A stretch of 64,000 nucleotides of DNA, taken from the NCBI RefSeq assembly GCF_010858045.1, contig NZ_JAAGVC010000007.1, positions 1 to 64,000 of the forward strand, in the 5' to 3' direction. Below, one piece after another: positions 54,938-63,666 of this stretch (within the stretch, counting starts at the first letter, position 1; every line of letters begins with the position of its first letter). Source of the stretch: Nocardia cyriacigeorgica (GTDB taxonomy: Bacteria; Actinomycetota; Actinomycetes; Mycobacteriales; Mycobacteriaceae). Made by a program: the position numbers and the translations under genes. The notes beneath the pieces are model-generated. The model had not been told where the DNA came from. It did no database searches and saw nothing but the letters and a program-made list of their open reading frames with translations.

Positions 54938-56181
54938 GCACGGAGGCGGTGGGGCAGGTGTGGCGTCGCGAGGCGCCGCACGTGCTCACCGCCCTGCTGC
55001 GCAGGCACGGCGATCTCGGCGATTGCGAAGACGCCGCACAGGAGGCCGCCGAGGCCGCGGCCGTGCAGTGGGCGCGCGACGGGGTGCCGGACAACCCGCG
55101 CGGCTGGTTGATCCGGGTGGCGTCGCGAAGGCTGATCGACCGTCAGCGCGCCGATCTCGCGCGCATCGAACGTGAGGGATCGGTCGCCCACGCGCGCCGC
55201 GCCGAGGACGACCTCGCGCCTGCGGCCGACGCCGATCCACCGGCCACCGGCGATGACACCCTGCGCCTGTTCCTGCTCTGCTGCAATCCGAGCTTGAGCC
55301 GCCCCTCCCAGGTCGCGTTGACGCTGCATGCCGTCGCCGGCCTGACCACCGCCGAGATCGCCGCCGCCTACCTGGTGCCCGAGCGCACGATGGCACAACG
55401 CCTCTCTCGTGCACGAACCGGATTACGCGCCGCGCAAGCCACTTTCGACTTGCCCGCGGCAACCGAGCTTCCGGCTCGGATCGCGGCCGTACTCGACGTC
55501 TGCCACCTCATGTTCACCGAGGGCCACACCCGAACCGGCGGCACCGCACTGCTGGATCCGGGCCTGGCGGGCGAAGCCATCCGCCTCACCCGCCAACTGC
55601 ACCGCGTGGTGCCCGACCACGACGAGGTAGCCGGCGCCCTCGCCCTCATGCTGCTCACCCACGCCCGCGCGGCTACCCGCAGCGATCACGGCGATCTCGT
55701 CCCGCTCGCCGAACAAGACCGCACCCGTTGGGATTCCGAGCTGATCGCCGAAGGCGTCCGCATCCTGGAAACGATCCTGCCCCGCGGCCACGTCGGCCGC
55801 TACCAGCTCCAGGCCGCGATCGCCGCGGTCCATGCCGAAGCGCCCACTTGGGAGTCCACCGATTGGCCCCAGATCTGCGTCCTCTACACCATGCTGGACC
55901 GCATCGCCCCCAGCCCGGCCGTCACCCTCAACCGCGCCGTCGCCGTGGCCATGGCCTTCGGCCCGGAACAGGGGCTCGCCCTGATCGATCCGCTACTGGA
56001 CGACCGGGCCATGCGCCGCCACCACCGCACCCACGCGGTCCGCGCCCATCTGCTGGAAATGACCGGCGACCGCGTCGGTGCGATGGAGAGCTATGCCGAA
56101 GCCGCGCGGCTGACCACAAGCCTGCCCGAACAGCGCTATCTCAATGCGCGGATGCGACGTGTGACAGGCGAATCGAACTGA
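54934..56181 (+). CDS. ECF42-type RNA polymerase sigma factor
   Basis: 415 aa: sigma region 2 (~1-75, 'CEDAAQEAAEAAAVQW', 'PRGWLIRVASRRLIDR') and region 4 (~110-165, 'LRLFLLCCNPSLSRPSQVALTLHAVAGLTTAEIAAAYL' in part), then a ~230-residue helical TPR-like C-terminal extension ('LYTMLDRIAPSPAVTLNRAVAVAMAFGPEQGLALIDPL'). That extension and the DGPF neighbour define ECF42. GTG 54934 is coupled to the DGPF gene. No anti-sigma gene is present; the extension is thought to regulate activity. Confidence 0.9.
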   Translation: MSTEAVGQVWRREAPHVLTALLRRHGDLGDCEDAAQEAAEAAAVQWARDGVPDNPRGWLIRVASRRLIDRQRADLARIEREGSVAHARRAEDDLAPAADADPPATGDDTLRLFLLCCNPSLSRPSQVALTLHAVAGLTTAEIAAAYLVPERTMAQRLSRARTGLRAAQATFDLPAATELPARIAAVLDVCHLMFTEGHTRTGGTALLDPGLAGEAIRLTRQLHRVVPDHDEVAGALALMLLTHARAATRSDHGDLVPLAEQDRTRWDSELIAEGVRILETILPRGHVGRYQLQAAIAAVHAEAPTWESTDWPQICVLYTMLDRIAPSPAVTLNRAVAVAMAFGPEQGLALIDPLLDDRAMRRHHRTHAVRAHLLEMTGDRVGAMESYAEAARLTTSLPEQRYLNARMRRVTGESN

Positions 56182-56199
56182 ACGCGGCTGCGTACGGCG

Positions 56200-56334
56200 G
56201 TGACCGACAGCTTGATCAAGGAAACGTCAGAAACCAGCCCTGCCGCTCAGATCGCGGATGCCAAAAGGCTTGCCGACGAGGGTGTTATCACCGCCGACGA
56301 GTTCGAGCGCCTCGAGGCCAAGGCACTCGCCTGA
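56200..56334 (+). CDS. SHOCT-only mini-protein or remnant
   Basis: A 44-aa ORF (GTG 56200) whose last 30 residues read as a SHOCT domain: 'QIADAKRLADEGVITADEF' then ERLEAKALA. SHOCT domains normally end longer membrane or nuclease proteins. The frame is the same as that of the preceding sigma factor, separated by its TGA and six codons. No good SD is seen. It may be a functional micropeptide, a remnant of a larger gene, or part of a read-through product. Confidence 0.45.
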   Translation: MTDSLIKETSETSPAAQIADAKRLADEGVITADEFERLEAKALA

Positions 56335-56522
56335 GCCTGCCCGGCCGCCCGTGCCCAGTGCGGGCGCCCGGGCGTTGGGCGAAAGGCGCCCGCATCGCCC
56401 GCACGGTCCGCTCGCCGCCGGTACTGCCGGTGACTTCGGCACTGTCGCCGATGGTCGGTGAACTCGGCCTGGTCATCGGCGGGCACCGCCTGATCTAATG
56501 GCCGGGATCGGAAGGAGCCGCG

Positions 56523-57848
56523 GTGCGGGATACCACGCGGGATGACCCGGCGCCTACGCCGTCGCGCGCGGTCAGCGGTTGGACGACGGGGCTGGTGTGC
56601 GTGGCGATCGTGGCAGGCGGGGTGATCGTCGGCGGGTTGCTGCACGAACCGCAGACCGAGTTGACGACGGCGCCGCCGACCACGACCAGCGCCGCACCGC
56701 AGCCGACCGAGCAGCACACCTATGTGACGCCGCCGGTGACGTATCCGACGCAGATTCCCGGCTGTGCGGTGGTCGAGCCACCCGGCGAGGGTGGGCTGTT
56801 CGGCTGGGTGGCGACGCAAGAGTTCGGCTACGACAATCCGGCGTACCCGTGGTTCGACGGCAAGAAGGCCATGGCGATGTCGACGGCCCTACGCGAGGCC
56901 CTGCCCGAGGGGGTCGTCCTCGATTTCGCACCGGTCGGCGAATCGCTGATCTTTCAGCCCATCACCGGCGAACCGGACTCCGAAATCGAGCCCTTCACAG
57001 ACGCGACCGCGTCGCTGCGGCGCGGTGATGGCGCGGGATGGCTGTCGGTGACGGTCCGGCAATCCGGCGACCCGATCCCGCCGTGCGTCGCGGGCGCGCT
57101 CGATGAGCGCCGCGTCCTCGCCGACGGCACGATCGTCGATACGCACGACACCTGGTCCGAGACCGACGGTGTGCGCACGCTCTCCCGCAGCGCTACCGCA
57201 TATGCGCCGGATGGCACCGTGGTCGGCGCGTATGTCACGGATGCGCCGACCAATGGCGATCCCACCGGCACGGTGCCGATGAGCATTGATGAACTCGTCG
57301 CGCTGGTCTCCGCGCCCGGCGTGCGGATCACCGCACCTGTTCCGCCGGGAACGCCGAATCCGCCCGAATCCTGTTCCACCGATGGCGAATCGCCCGAGAT
57401 CGATAAAGCCACCGCTCGACGGATGGGTGCGGCACTGGCCCGTATCCGGCTCGACGGCGTGACACTGGATCGCCCGCTGGGTGAGTTGCGTCCGGGGGGA
57501 TTCGGCGATGGCGGGGTGTGTCAGTCGGTCGTGGTGGGGCCGGAGGGCAGTCAATCGCGGCTGACCATCACGATCACGACTGAGCAGGCCGTGTCCGAGG
57601 CCGATGGTGCGGATCGGCTCAGCCGGCGTGAGCTGCCCGACGGGACGGTCGTGGACAGCCGGGAATCGCGCTACAGCACTACCGATGCGTCCGGGGTGAT
57701 GACGCCGACGATGTCGCGCAGTGTCACGGTGACGCGCACGTCCGGTACTCGAGTGGAGGTGAGCTCCATCGCGGGTGAACCCGCGCAACCTTTGTCCACG
57801 GCGCAACTGGAAGCCATCGCTCTGGTTCCCGGCCTGGAGGTCTCGTAA
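56523..57848 (+). CDS. Membrane-anchored extracytoplasmic protein with duplicated domain
   Basis: 441 aa: short cytoplasmic end, one membrane helix (~21-40, 'GLVCVAIVAGGVIVGGLL'), a Thr/Pro-rich stalk (~45-75) and two related ~150-residue domains that share 'R(V/E)LPDGTIVD'-like and 'S.D.ELVAL..PG' segments. No known family recognised. GTG 56523 lies 5 bases after AAGGAG. Shares one base with the next gene's start, so the two form a unit. Confidence 0.75.
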   Translation: MRDTTRDDPAPTPSRAVSGWTTGLVCVAIVAGGVIVGGLLHEPQTELTTAPPTTTSAAPQPTEQHTYVTPPVTYPTQIPGCAVVEPPGEGGLFGWVATQEFGYDNPAYPWFDGKKAMAMSTALREALPEGVVLDFAPVGESLIFQPITGEPDSEIEPFTDATASLRRGDGAGWLSVTVRQSGDPIPPCVAGALDERRVLADGTIVDTHDTWSETDGVRTLSRSATAYAPDGTVVGAYVTDAPTNGDPTGTVPMSIDELVALVSAPGVRITAPVPPGTPNPPESCSTDGESPEIDKATARRMGAALARIRLDGVTLDRPLGELRPGGFGDGGVCQSVVVGPEGSQSRLTITITTEQAVSEADGADRLSRRELPDGTVVDSRESRYSTTDASGVMTPTMSRSVTVTRTSGTRVEVSSIAGEPAQPLSTAQLEAIALVPGLEVS

Positions 57849-59266
57849 TGGCATTGGCACCGGGAGTGCGCAATTTGGTCCTCGCGGCCGTCGCGGCTGT
57901 TCTCACCAGCGCTGGAGCGGTTGCGGTGCTGATGCAGCCGGAGGACGGCACCCGCAAGATCACCGGTACGAACGACGCGGCGCCGGGCCTGGCGTGGTCG
58001 GTCGACGCCGCTGCCATTTATGGGCAGTCGTCGGCCGAATTCCGTGATCCCGTCGGCGGCACCGAATTCGATTTCGCCGGTGCGGGTTTCGTGGAGGCAG
58101 GCGACGCGGTGGTGGCGGTGATCGGCATTGCCGAAGATTCGGCATTGCGTGAGCCGAAGCTGTACGGATTCGACGCCGAGACGGGGGAGAAGCGCTGGGA
58201 GGCGCCCGCGGCCGGCCTCGGCGGTTGCGCCGACGTGCCCGTCGACGGGTCGCTGGTGTGCTACACCGGCTACTCGGTCGACAATACCGCGCTCATCGGT
58301 ATCGATATCGCCGACGGAACCGTCACCCGCACTACGGTCGATTGGCAGATTTTCAGCATGGCCGCCGTTGACGACCGTCTCTTCATCGCCGAGGGCAACG
58401 TCGAATCCGATGATGTTCGCGTGCATTCGGGCACGCTTGCCGACCCGGACGCCCTTTGGACGCGCCAGTTCGCCATGGGGACGTTGTGGGAAGACCTCCC
58501 GTGGAATGCGCTCGACGTTTCCCACGGCCAAGGCCTGTTCACCCTCGGCATCGATATGGTGGCGTTCGACCTGCGCACCGGGGAAACCACATGGACCGCT
58601 CAACTGGATGGATGTTCCCGCACCACACCGACATTCGATGCTCTGGTCGTGCGCGTCAACACCGAATGCGATGGCTACCGGGTCACCGGAACCGACCTGC
58701 TGGACCGCACCGGCCGCGTCCTGGCCACCACCAGTACTCCCGGCTCACATGAGGTGAACCCCGACCGTCCCGCCGACGCCACCATCCCCGTGTTGCTGGG
58801 CGATGCCGCCTACGACCGTCGCGACGGCACCCTCCGCTGGACCAGCCCCGACCTGCTCTCCACTCCACCCCAGGACCAGGCCACGGATACCCGAGGCCCT
58901 CACATCGCCCTCCTCGACCGAGGCACAGCCATCGCCATCCTCGGCGACACCGCCATCCTCCGCGATCCCACAACCACAACCATGACCGGCCTCGATCTCC
59001 GTAATGGACAACGCCTCTGGCGCGCCGCGGATGACCGTTACGGAACGATCCAAGGATGGGACGGCACCGTCGCTGTCCTCACCGACTCAACCGGCCTCTG
59101 GGCAATCGAACCGCGCACCGGCGAAACCGTTTGGGAAGCGCCATTTCTCGCCATCAACAGCGACGGCGACGCCCTCGTCGGCAGCGGCGAATTCACCGCC
59201 CGCGGGCCGGGCCGATACCTCTTCGCCACACCGCGCACAATGCTCGGCCTGCGTCCTCTCGATTAG
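57848..59266 (+). CDS. Secreted or anchored PQQ-type beta-propeller protein
   Basis: 472 aa with an N-terminal signal anchor (~9-29) and repeated propeller blades of the PQQ-like type: 'YGFDAETGEKRWEAP', 'VAFDLRTGETTWTAQL', 'TGLDLRNGQRLWRA', 'WAIEPRTGETVWEAP'. Without dehydrogenase catalytic residues it is probably a binding or scaffold protein of the cell surface. ATG 57848 overlaps the previous stop by one base. Confidence 0.82.
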   Translation: MALAPGVRNLVLAAVAAVLTSAGAVAVLMQPEDGTRKITGTNDAAPGLAWSVDAAAIYGQSSAEFRDPVGGTEFDFAGAGFVEAGDAVVAVIGIAEDSALREPKLYGFDAETGEKRWEAPAAGLGGCADVPVDGSLVCYTGYSVDNTALIGIDIADGTVTRTTVDWQIFSMAAVDDRLFIAEGNVESDDVRVHSGTLADPDALWTRQFAMGTLWEDLPWNALDVSHGQGLFTLGIDMVAFDLRTGETTWTAQLDGCSRTTPTFDALVVRVNTECDGYRVTGTDLLDRTGRVLATTSTPGSHEVNPDRPADATIPVLLGDAAYDRRDGTLRWTSPDLLSTPPQDQATDTRGPHIALLDRGTAIAILGDTAILRDPTTTTMTGLDLRNGQRLWRAADDRYGTIQGWDGTVAVLTDSTGLWAIEPRTGETVWEAPFLAINSDGDALVGSGEFTARGPGRYLFATPRTMLGLRPLD

Positions 59267-59269
59267 CGA

Positions 59270-59287
59270 TTGCCGGTCCTGCGGCAA
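59270..59287. terminator. Short hairpin after the propeller gene
   Basis: TTGCCG (59270-59275) pairs with CGGCAA (59282-59287) around a 6-base loop, 3 bases after the stop. A 6-bp stem is weak, so this is tentative. Confidence 0.4.
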
Positions 59288-59408
59288 CCGATGTCAACGG
59301 CGGCAATTGCGGCCCGGTCATTGAGGGTCTTTCCACTGGTGACGTTTCCTGCTGGTCGACCTGCTCGGCCTGCTCCATTCCGGATCGGCGGTTGCTGCCA
59401 TCCGTGCG

Positions 59409-59672
59409 CTAATCGCCGTCCCCGGCGAATAGCAGGACTGCTGCCGCGAGGTGGACCATGCAATCGTCGGGGCGGTGGCGCCGGTGCAGGTCGAGTAGCT
59501 GCCGCGCACGTGCGGGGGTGAGGTCGAGCAAATGCACCCGGCACATGTGCTCGGCCAGTCGGCCGTCGGCTTGGACGTAGATGCTGTGGGGATGTGGGTC
59601 ACAGTCGCTCCCGTCGGGCGTGGTTTCGATAGTCCGGATCGTTGAATTCGCGTTCGGCGTCGTCGATTCCAC
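59409..59672 (-). CDS. Small actinobacterial hypothetical protein
   Basis: An 87-aa ORF; the last ~60 residues ('IYVQADGRLAEHMCRVHLLD', 'RRHRPDDCMVHLAAAVLLF') look like a compact helical domain with Cys/His. The ATG at 59672 would overlap the end of the upstream DUF4254-like gene by 74 bp; no better start is visible. It probably follows that gene in an operon. Function unknown. Confidence 0.55.
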   Translation of the reverse strand: MESTTPNANSTIRTIETTPDGSDCDPHPHSIYVQADGRLAEHMCRVHLLDLTPARARQLLDLHRRHRPDDCMVHLAAAVLLFAGDGD

Positions 59673-60006
59673 GCCACGACCGAGGCAGCTCGATACGCCC
59701 TGATGCCACCACCGCTACCAGGTCGTCATAACCGTCGCGAAGCTCGGCCAGTTGAACCCACGCTCGATGCACGCGATCATCGGCGGCCGGCAGCCGCGTC
59801 AATTCCCAGCACGCCACCACCTGCGCTTCCGCTAATCGCGCCACCACCGACCCGAGCGATTCGGTGCCTTTCACCGGCCCGCACCGCACGGTTCGCATCT
59901 GCCCGGCCAGCCAGGCATCGATATCCCGTACGACGCCACTGCTCCGCGCCCGAATCCCCGCTCGTTTGGGTAGTCGGTTCCCAGCCTCTGCATCACATTT
60001 CCTCAT
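59599..60006 (-). CDS. Shortened DUF4254-like protein
   Basis: 135 aa. The helical core 'RDIDAWLAGQM', 'TESLGSVVARLAEAQVVACWEL' and 'VHRAWVQLAELRDGYDDLV' resembles the C-terminal two thirds of DUF4254 proteins, which are usually ~180-200 aa. The expected N-terminal helix region is absent and only unrelated sequence lies upstream, so it is truncated or a short variant. It is divergent from the small membrane protein gene at 60015. Confidence 0.6.
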   Translation of the reverse strand: MRKCDAEAGNRLPKRAGIRARSSGVVRDIDAWLAGQMRTVRCGPVKGTESLGSVVARLAEAQVVACWELTRLPAADDRVHRAWVQLAELRDGYDDLVAVVASGRIELPRSWRGIDDAEREFNDPDYRNHARRERL

Positions 60007-60014
60007 GCGAGGTA

Positions 60015-60299
60015 GTGAATGTCGACGCCACCTGCACCGCCTCCGTATTCGCTCGATACGGGTTTGCCCTCGTGGTGGTCCTTACGATTCCGGTAGTGCT
60101 GTGTGCCCTCCCGGCATACCGCCCTTTTCCCTGGTCGACCTGGCTCGTGGCCGCAACCCTTATCGTTGGTCCGATTCTCGCTGTGGGCGCTACCGATACG
60201 ATGTTCGCGACCTGGATCTACTATCTGCCATTCGGCGCCGCGGCTGTTGTGGTGGCCGTACTGGAGCGGCGGCGCGAGCGGATGGGCGTGAGCACCTGA
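60015..60299 (+). CDS. Small membrane protein
   Basis: A 94-aa ORF with three hydrophobic stretches ('YGFALVVVLTIPVVLCALPA', 'TWLVAATLIVGPILAVGA', 'IYYLPFGAAAVVVAVLE') and a basic C-terminus. GTG 60015 is preceded by GAGG at short distance (60009-60012). The pattern of helices and turns looks genuine; no family recognised. Confidence 0.55.
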   Translation: MNVDATCTASVFARYGFALVVVLTIPVVLCALPAYRPFPWSTWLVAATLIVGPILAVGATDTMFATWIYYLPFGAAAVVVAVLERRRERMGVST

Positions 60300-60462
60300 C
60301 AGTCCGCGAACGACCGCCTACCTCGAGGGCAAGAACCAGGCTGAGCGGGTATCGCGGTGGATCGCTCTGTTCGATGGCCGTCATGACACAGCTGGATGGG
60401 GGTTCGCGGTGCGCCCGGGTTCAAAAGGTGTGTTGAGCTGGGTCGATCCCGTTCTCCATAAT

Positions 60463-60499
60463 TTGTAAAGGTATAGTTAGTAAAACTGTACTTCTACAA
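60463..60499 (+). promoter_or_regulatory. AT-rich promoter with 16-bp imperfect palindrome
   Basis: TTGTAAAGGTATAGTT (60463-60478) and AACTGTACTTCTACAA (60484-60499) form an inverted repeat with 13 of 16 pairs matching and a 5-base spacer. TATAGT (60472-60477) within the left arm is a good -10 for the gene at 60513. The AT content is exceptional for this genome. Confidence 0.6.
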
Positions 60500-60512
60500 A
60501 CCTGGAGCGGGC

Positions 60513-61979
60513 ATGGATAAACCATTGGACATGTTCGACCGGGATCACGAGTGGGCGGCGCTGTCGCGATTCGTCGCCGATGAGCAGCCCGGCGCAACCC
60601 TCGGCGTGGTCTCCGGGCGGCGGCGGCAGGGCAAGACGTTCCTGCTCGAGGCGGTATGCAAAGCGGCCGGCGGGTTCTACTTCGGGGCGACGGAGGCTGC
60701 GGACTCCGAGTCGTTGCGGCGGATCAGTGCGGCGTTGACCGACCATATTCGCCCGGCGAGTCCGTTTCACTTCGCGCGCTGGGACGAGGTGATCGACACC
60801 TTGCTCGGCTTGGGGGCCGACGGGCCGGTCCCGGTGGTGATCGACGAATTTCCGTATCTGGCCAAGGCCGATCCGGAACTACCGTCGATCATTCAGGAGG
60901 CGTTCCGCCCGCTGCGGGACCAGCGCACCACATCGCGGACCAGGCTGTTGCTGTGCGGGTCTGCATTGTCGTTCATGGGCAAGTTGCTGTCGGGCAGCGC
61001 ACCGCTGCGGGGCAGAGCGGGGCTGGAGCTGCTGGTACGTCCGCTCGACTACCAGCTGGCGGCAGAGTTCTGGGGTATCACCGATCCGCGACTGGCGGTC
61101 CGGGTCAATGCCATCGTCGGAGGCACACCGGCCTATCGTCGCGAGTTCGCCCGCGGCGACGTCCCAGCCGATGCCGCCGACTTCGACTCGTGGGTCGAGC
61201 GCACAGTGCTGAACCCGGAGACGCCGCTGTTCCGGGAACCCCGTTATCTGCTGGCCGAAGAGCCGGACCTGCGTGATACGGCGCTGTATCTGTCTGTGCT
61301 CGGCGCGGTGGCCAATGGAAACGCCACGCGCGGTGGAATCGCCGGCTACCTCGAACGCAAAGCCGCTGACCTCACCCACCCGATCAACGTGCTCGCAGAT
61401 GTCGGCCTGCTGCATCGAGATGCGGATGTGTTCCGGCAGAACAGATCCGCCTACCGGATCACCGAGCCACTGATCGGTTTCTATCACGCCATCATGCGGC
61501 CGGTGTGGGATCAGTTGGAGCGTCCCGGTAGTGCGCGCCGCGTGTGGCAGGCGAGCCAACGCCGTTTCACGGCTAATGTGCTGGGCCCGCACTTCGAACA
61601 GATCTGCCGGGAATGGGCGCTGCACCACGCCGATCCGGAATTGTTCGGGGGTTTGCCCGCACGAGTCGGACACGGCGTTGTCCCCGATGCCACCGGTCGG
61701 ACCAGTCATGAGGTCGATGTCGCGGTCATCGGACTCGACGACGGCAGGAAGCCGCCGCTGCTGGCCATCGGCGAGGCGAAATGGAACGACACCATGGGGC
61801 AAGCGCACATCGACCGGCTCCGGCACATCCGCGATCTCATCGAACGAGCCGGCCGCTACGACACCAGTAACACTCGGCTGATCCTGTTCAGCGGCGCCGG
61901 ATTCAACGACAACGCGATGCGGGTCGCTGCGGCAGAGCCGGATCTCACCTTGATCGGACTCACCGATCTCTACGGGTAG
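60513..61979 (+). CDS. Archaeal-type AAA ATPase with DUF234 nuclease-like domain
   Basis: 488 aa. The N-terminal STAND-like P-loop ATPase has Walker A near GRRRQGKTFLL and Walker B 'PVVIDEFPYL', with 'LLLCGSALSFMGKLLSG'. A winged helix follows, and the C-terminal ~110 residues match DUF234, a PD-(D/E)XK-like domain ('HEVDVAVIGLDDG', 'AIGEAKWNDTMG'). Such proteins are frequent in archaea and patchy in bacteria; suspected roles are defence or toxin-like. ATG 60513 follows GGAG. The AT-rich promoter and single-gene layout suggest acquisition. Confidence 0.88.
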   Translation: MDKPLDMFDRDHEWAALSRFVADEQPGATLGVVSGRRRQGKTFLLEAVCKAAGGFYFGATEAADSESLRRISAALTDHIRPASPFHFARWDEVIDTLLGLGADGPVPVVIDEFPYLAKADPELPSIIQEAFRPLRDQRTTSRTRLLLCGSALSFMGKLLSGSAPLRGRAGLELLVRPLDYQLAAEFWGITDPRLAVRVNAIVGGTPAYRREFARGDVPADAADFDSWVERTVLNPETPLFREPRYLLAEEPDLRDTALYLSVLGAVANGNATRGGIAGYLERKAADLTHPINVLADVGLLHRDADVFRQNRSAYRITEPLIGFYHAIMRPVWDQLERPGSARRVWQASQRRFTANVLGPHFEQICREWALHHADPELFGGLPARVGHGVVPDATGRTSHEVDVAVIGLDDGRKPPLLAIGEAKWNDTMGQAHIDRLRHIRDLIERAGRYDTSNTRLILFSGAGFNDNAMRVAAAEPDLTLIGLTDLYG

Positions 61980-62082
61980 GTCGGCTGGTGCGAATCGCCG
62001 GCGGTGGTGAGGCGGCGCGGATGTGGAAGGTTGCCGCCGTCACGTCGAACACGGCCAGTGCGCAGTCGTGGGACTCGTGGGC

Positions 62083-62925
62083 TCACATCTCCAGGTGGGT
62101 GAGGTTCGTGCCCTCGGCCAGCAGTGTGCTCAATGCCGCGCGCACCCCCGCCGCCGTGCCCGACGCGGGGTGGTTGAGGTGGGCGAGGATGATGGCCCCG
62201 TCGGGTGCGTGACGGATGTGGGTGGCGACGGTGTCGGGGGAGGCGGTCGCGCCGTAGTCGGCGTTGACGGCGAAGCCGGCGAGGCGGACGCCGAGGAGGC
62301 CGGCGATCTCGACCGCGACATCGTCGTAGTGGGCGGTGCCGGCGCGGAACCAGGTGCTCGTCACGCCGAGTGTGTCGCGCAGGTAGCGGCGGTTGGTCTC
62401 GATCTCGTTCACCACGCCCGCCGGATCCGCGGTGCCCGGGATTCCGTAGGCGGCGGCGCCGTTCACCGACAACGGCAGATGGCCGGTGCCGTGATTCTCC
62501 AGCCGGAACAGTGGATCGGCGGCGAGAGCCGCGGCGACGGCCGGGTTAGCGGTCAGCCACCGGTGGTTGAGGAAAAGAGTTGCCGGGACACCGAATTCGC
62601 GCAGCGTATCGAGGAGCCGATGGTCGACCGACGACCCGGATGGCCCGCCGCAGCCGTCGAAGGTCAGTGCCAGGGTGCGGCGGCCGGGCACGGTCGCGAC
62701 GTGCGTCTGAATGCCGTGGATATGGGTGCCCCAGTGCCGCGGAGCGCGCCCGGCGAATCGGTGCGGTTCGAACGCGTGAGCCGGGCCGGTGTCGCTGCGT
62801 GGCCGCCCCTCCGCCTGCGCCGCGCCGAGTGCGATCGGTGCGAGCGCACCCAATGCGAGAAACCGGCGTCGACCGACCGTGAACCCCGCCGATCCACCCG
62901 AAAACCGCCGCTGAACCCGCACCAT
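62083..62925 (-). CDS. Tat-exported polysaccharide deacetylase
   Basis: NodB-type deacetylase, 280 aa. A Tat signal is visible: RRRFLALGALAPIALGAAQA (~18-37). The catalytic domain has 'LALTFDGCGG', where the usual TFDD is replaced by TFDG, an ENHGTGH (metal-binding H-x3-H-like) motif, 'WFRAGTAHYDD' and 'GAIILAHLNHP'. It probably deacetylates peptidoglycan or another wall polymer. Start ATG 62925 or GTG 62922; GGGAGG lies very close to both. Confidence 0.86.
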   Translation of the reverse strand: MVRVQRRFSGGSAGFTVGRRRFLALGALAPIALGAAQAEGRPRSDTGPAHAFEPHRFAGRAPRHWGTHIHGIQTHVATVPGRRTLALTFDGCGGPSGSSVDHRLLDTLREFGVPATLFLNHRWLTANPAVAAALAADPLFRLENHGTGHLPLSVNGAAAYGIPGTADPAGVVNEIETNRRYLRDTLGVTSTWFRAGTAHYDDVAVEIAGLLGVRLAGFAVNADYGATASPDTVATHIRHAPDGAIILAHLNHPASGTAAGVRAALSTLLAEGTNLTHLEM

Positions 62926-63173
62926 TCCTCCCTGTGATGTCGAGCCACTTCCGATACACACACGCCCCGGTCGGCCTGTCGTGCACGACCTTTCCCGGCA
63001 GGCGAGTGACACCGCCCCGGCCCTCCGAGGGGTGTTCCGGGCAGCGCGAGATTACCGTGTGCCACGGGAAGAACTGAGCGGGACCAGGCACCCACATCGG
63101 GGCGGCCATCCCAGCATTGGGGGTCTCGTCATTGCCGAGCATTCGACTGCGGTGCGGCCCCCATGAGGGCGGC

Positions 63174-63665
63174 CTACCGAGCCCGCGCGGCGAAGACCTC
63201 GCGCGCAAGCGAGTCGGCGGACTCGATGATCGCTTCGAGATTCGCGCGCAACTCGCGGAGGTCGTCGGCGCCGAGGAGCCTCGCCAAGGCTTCCTCGACG
63301 GCGGGCACGGTGGATTGGGCGATGGCGATCACCTGTTTGCCCCGGTCGGTGGGGACGACGAGTTTCGCGCGGCGGTCGCTGGGATCGGGCTCTCGGGTGA
63401 CGTAGGCGTGGGCTTCGAGGTGGGCGACGAGTTCGGCCATCGCCTGTTTGGTCATCTGCGCTCGCTCGGCCAAGGCGCTGACCGTGGTGCCGGTGTCGTC
63501 GAGGTGCTGGAACACCACGCCATGTGCGGCCCGGATCGCCTCGTGGCCCGCCGCCGCGAGGCGGGCCAGGGCCAGATCGTTGAGCACGGTGAACGCATCG
63601 CGTAACAGCACCGCGGTATTCGAGGGCCGCGGACTGCCGTCCGTGATGGGCCGAGTCGTTGACAT
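63174..63665 (-). CDS. MarR-family transcriptional regulator
   Basis: A 163-aa regulator with the winged helix 'TVSALAERAQMTKQAMAELVAHLEAHAYVTREPDPSDRRAKLV' read in part: the DPSDRRAK wing is diagnostic. ATG 63665 follows AGGAGG. Divergent from the cupin gene with palindromes between them, the usual MarR arrangement. Confidence 0.92.
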   Translation of the reverse strand: MSTTRPITDGSPRPSNTAVLLRDAFTVLNDLALARLAAAGHEAIRAAHGVVFQHLDDTGTTVSALAERAQMTKQAMAELVAHLEAHAYVTREPDPSDRRAKLVVPTDRGKQVIAIAQSTVPAVEEALARLLGADDLRELRANLEAIIESADSLAREVFAARAR

Positions 63666-63666
63666 C

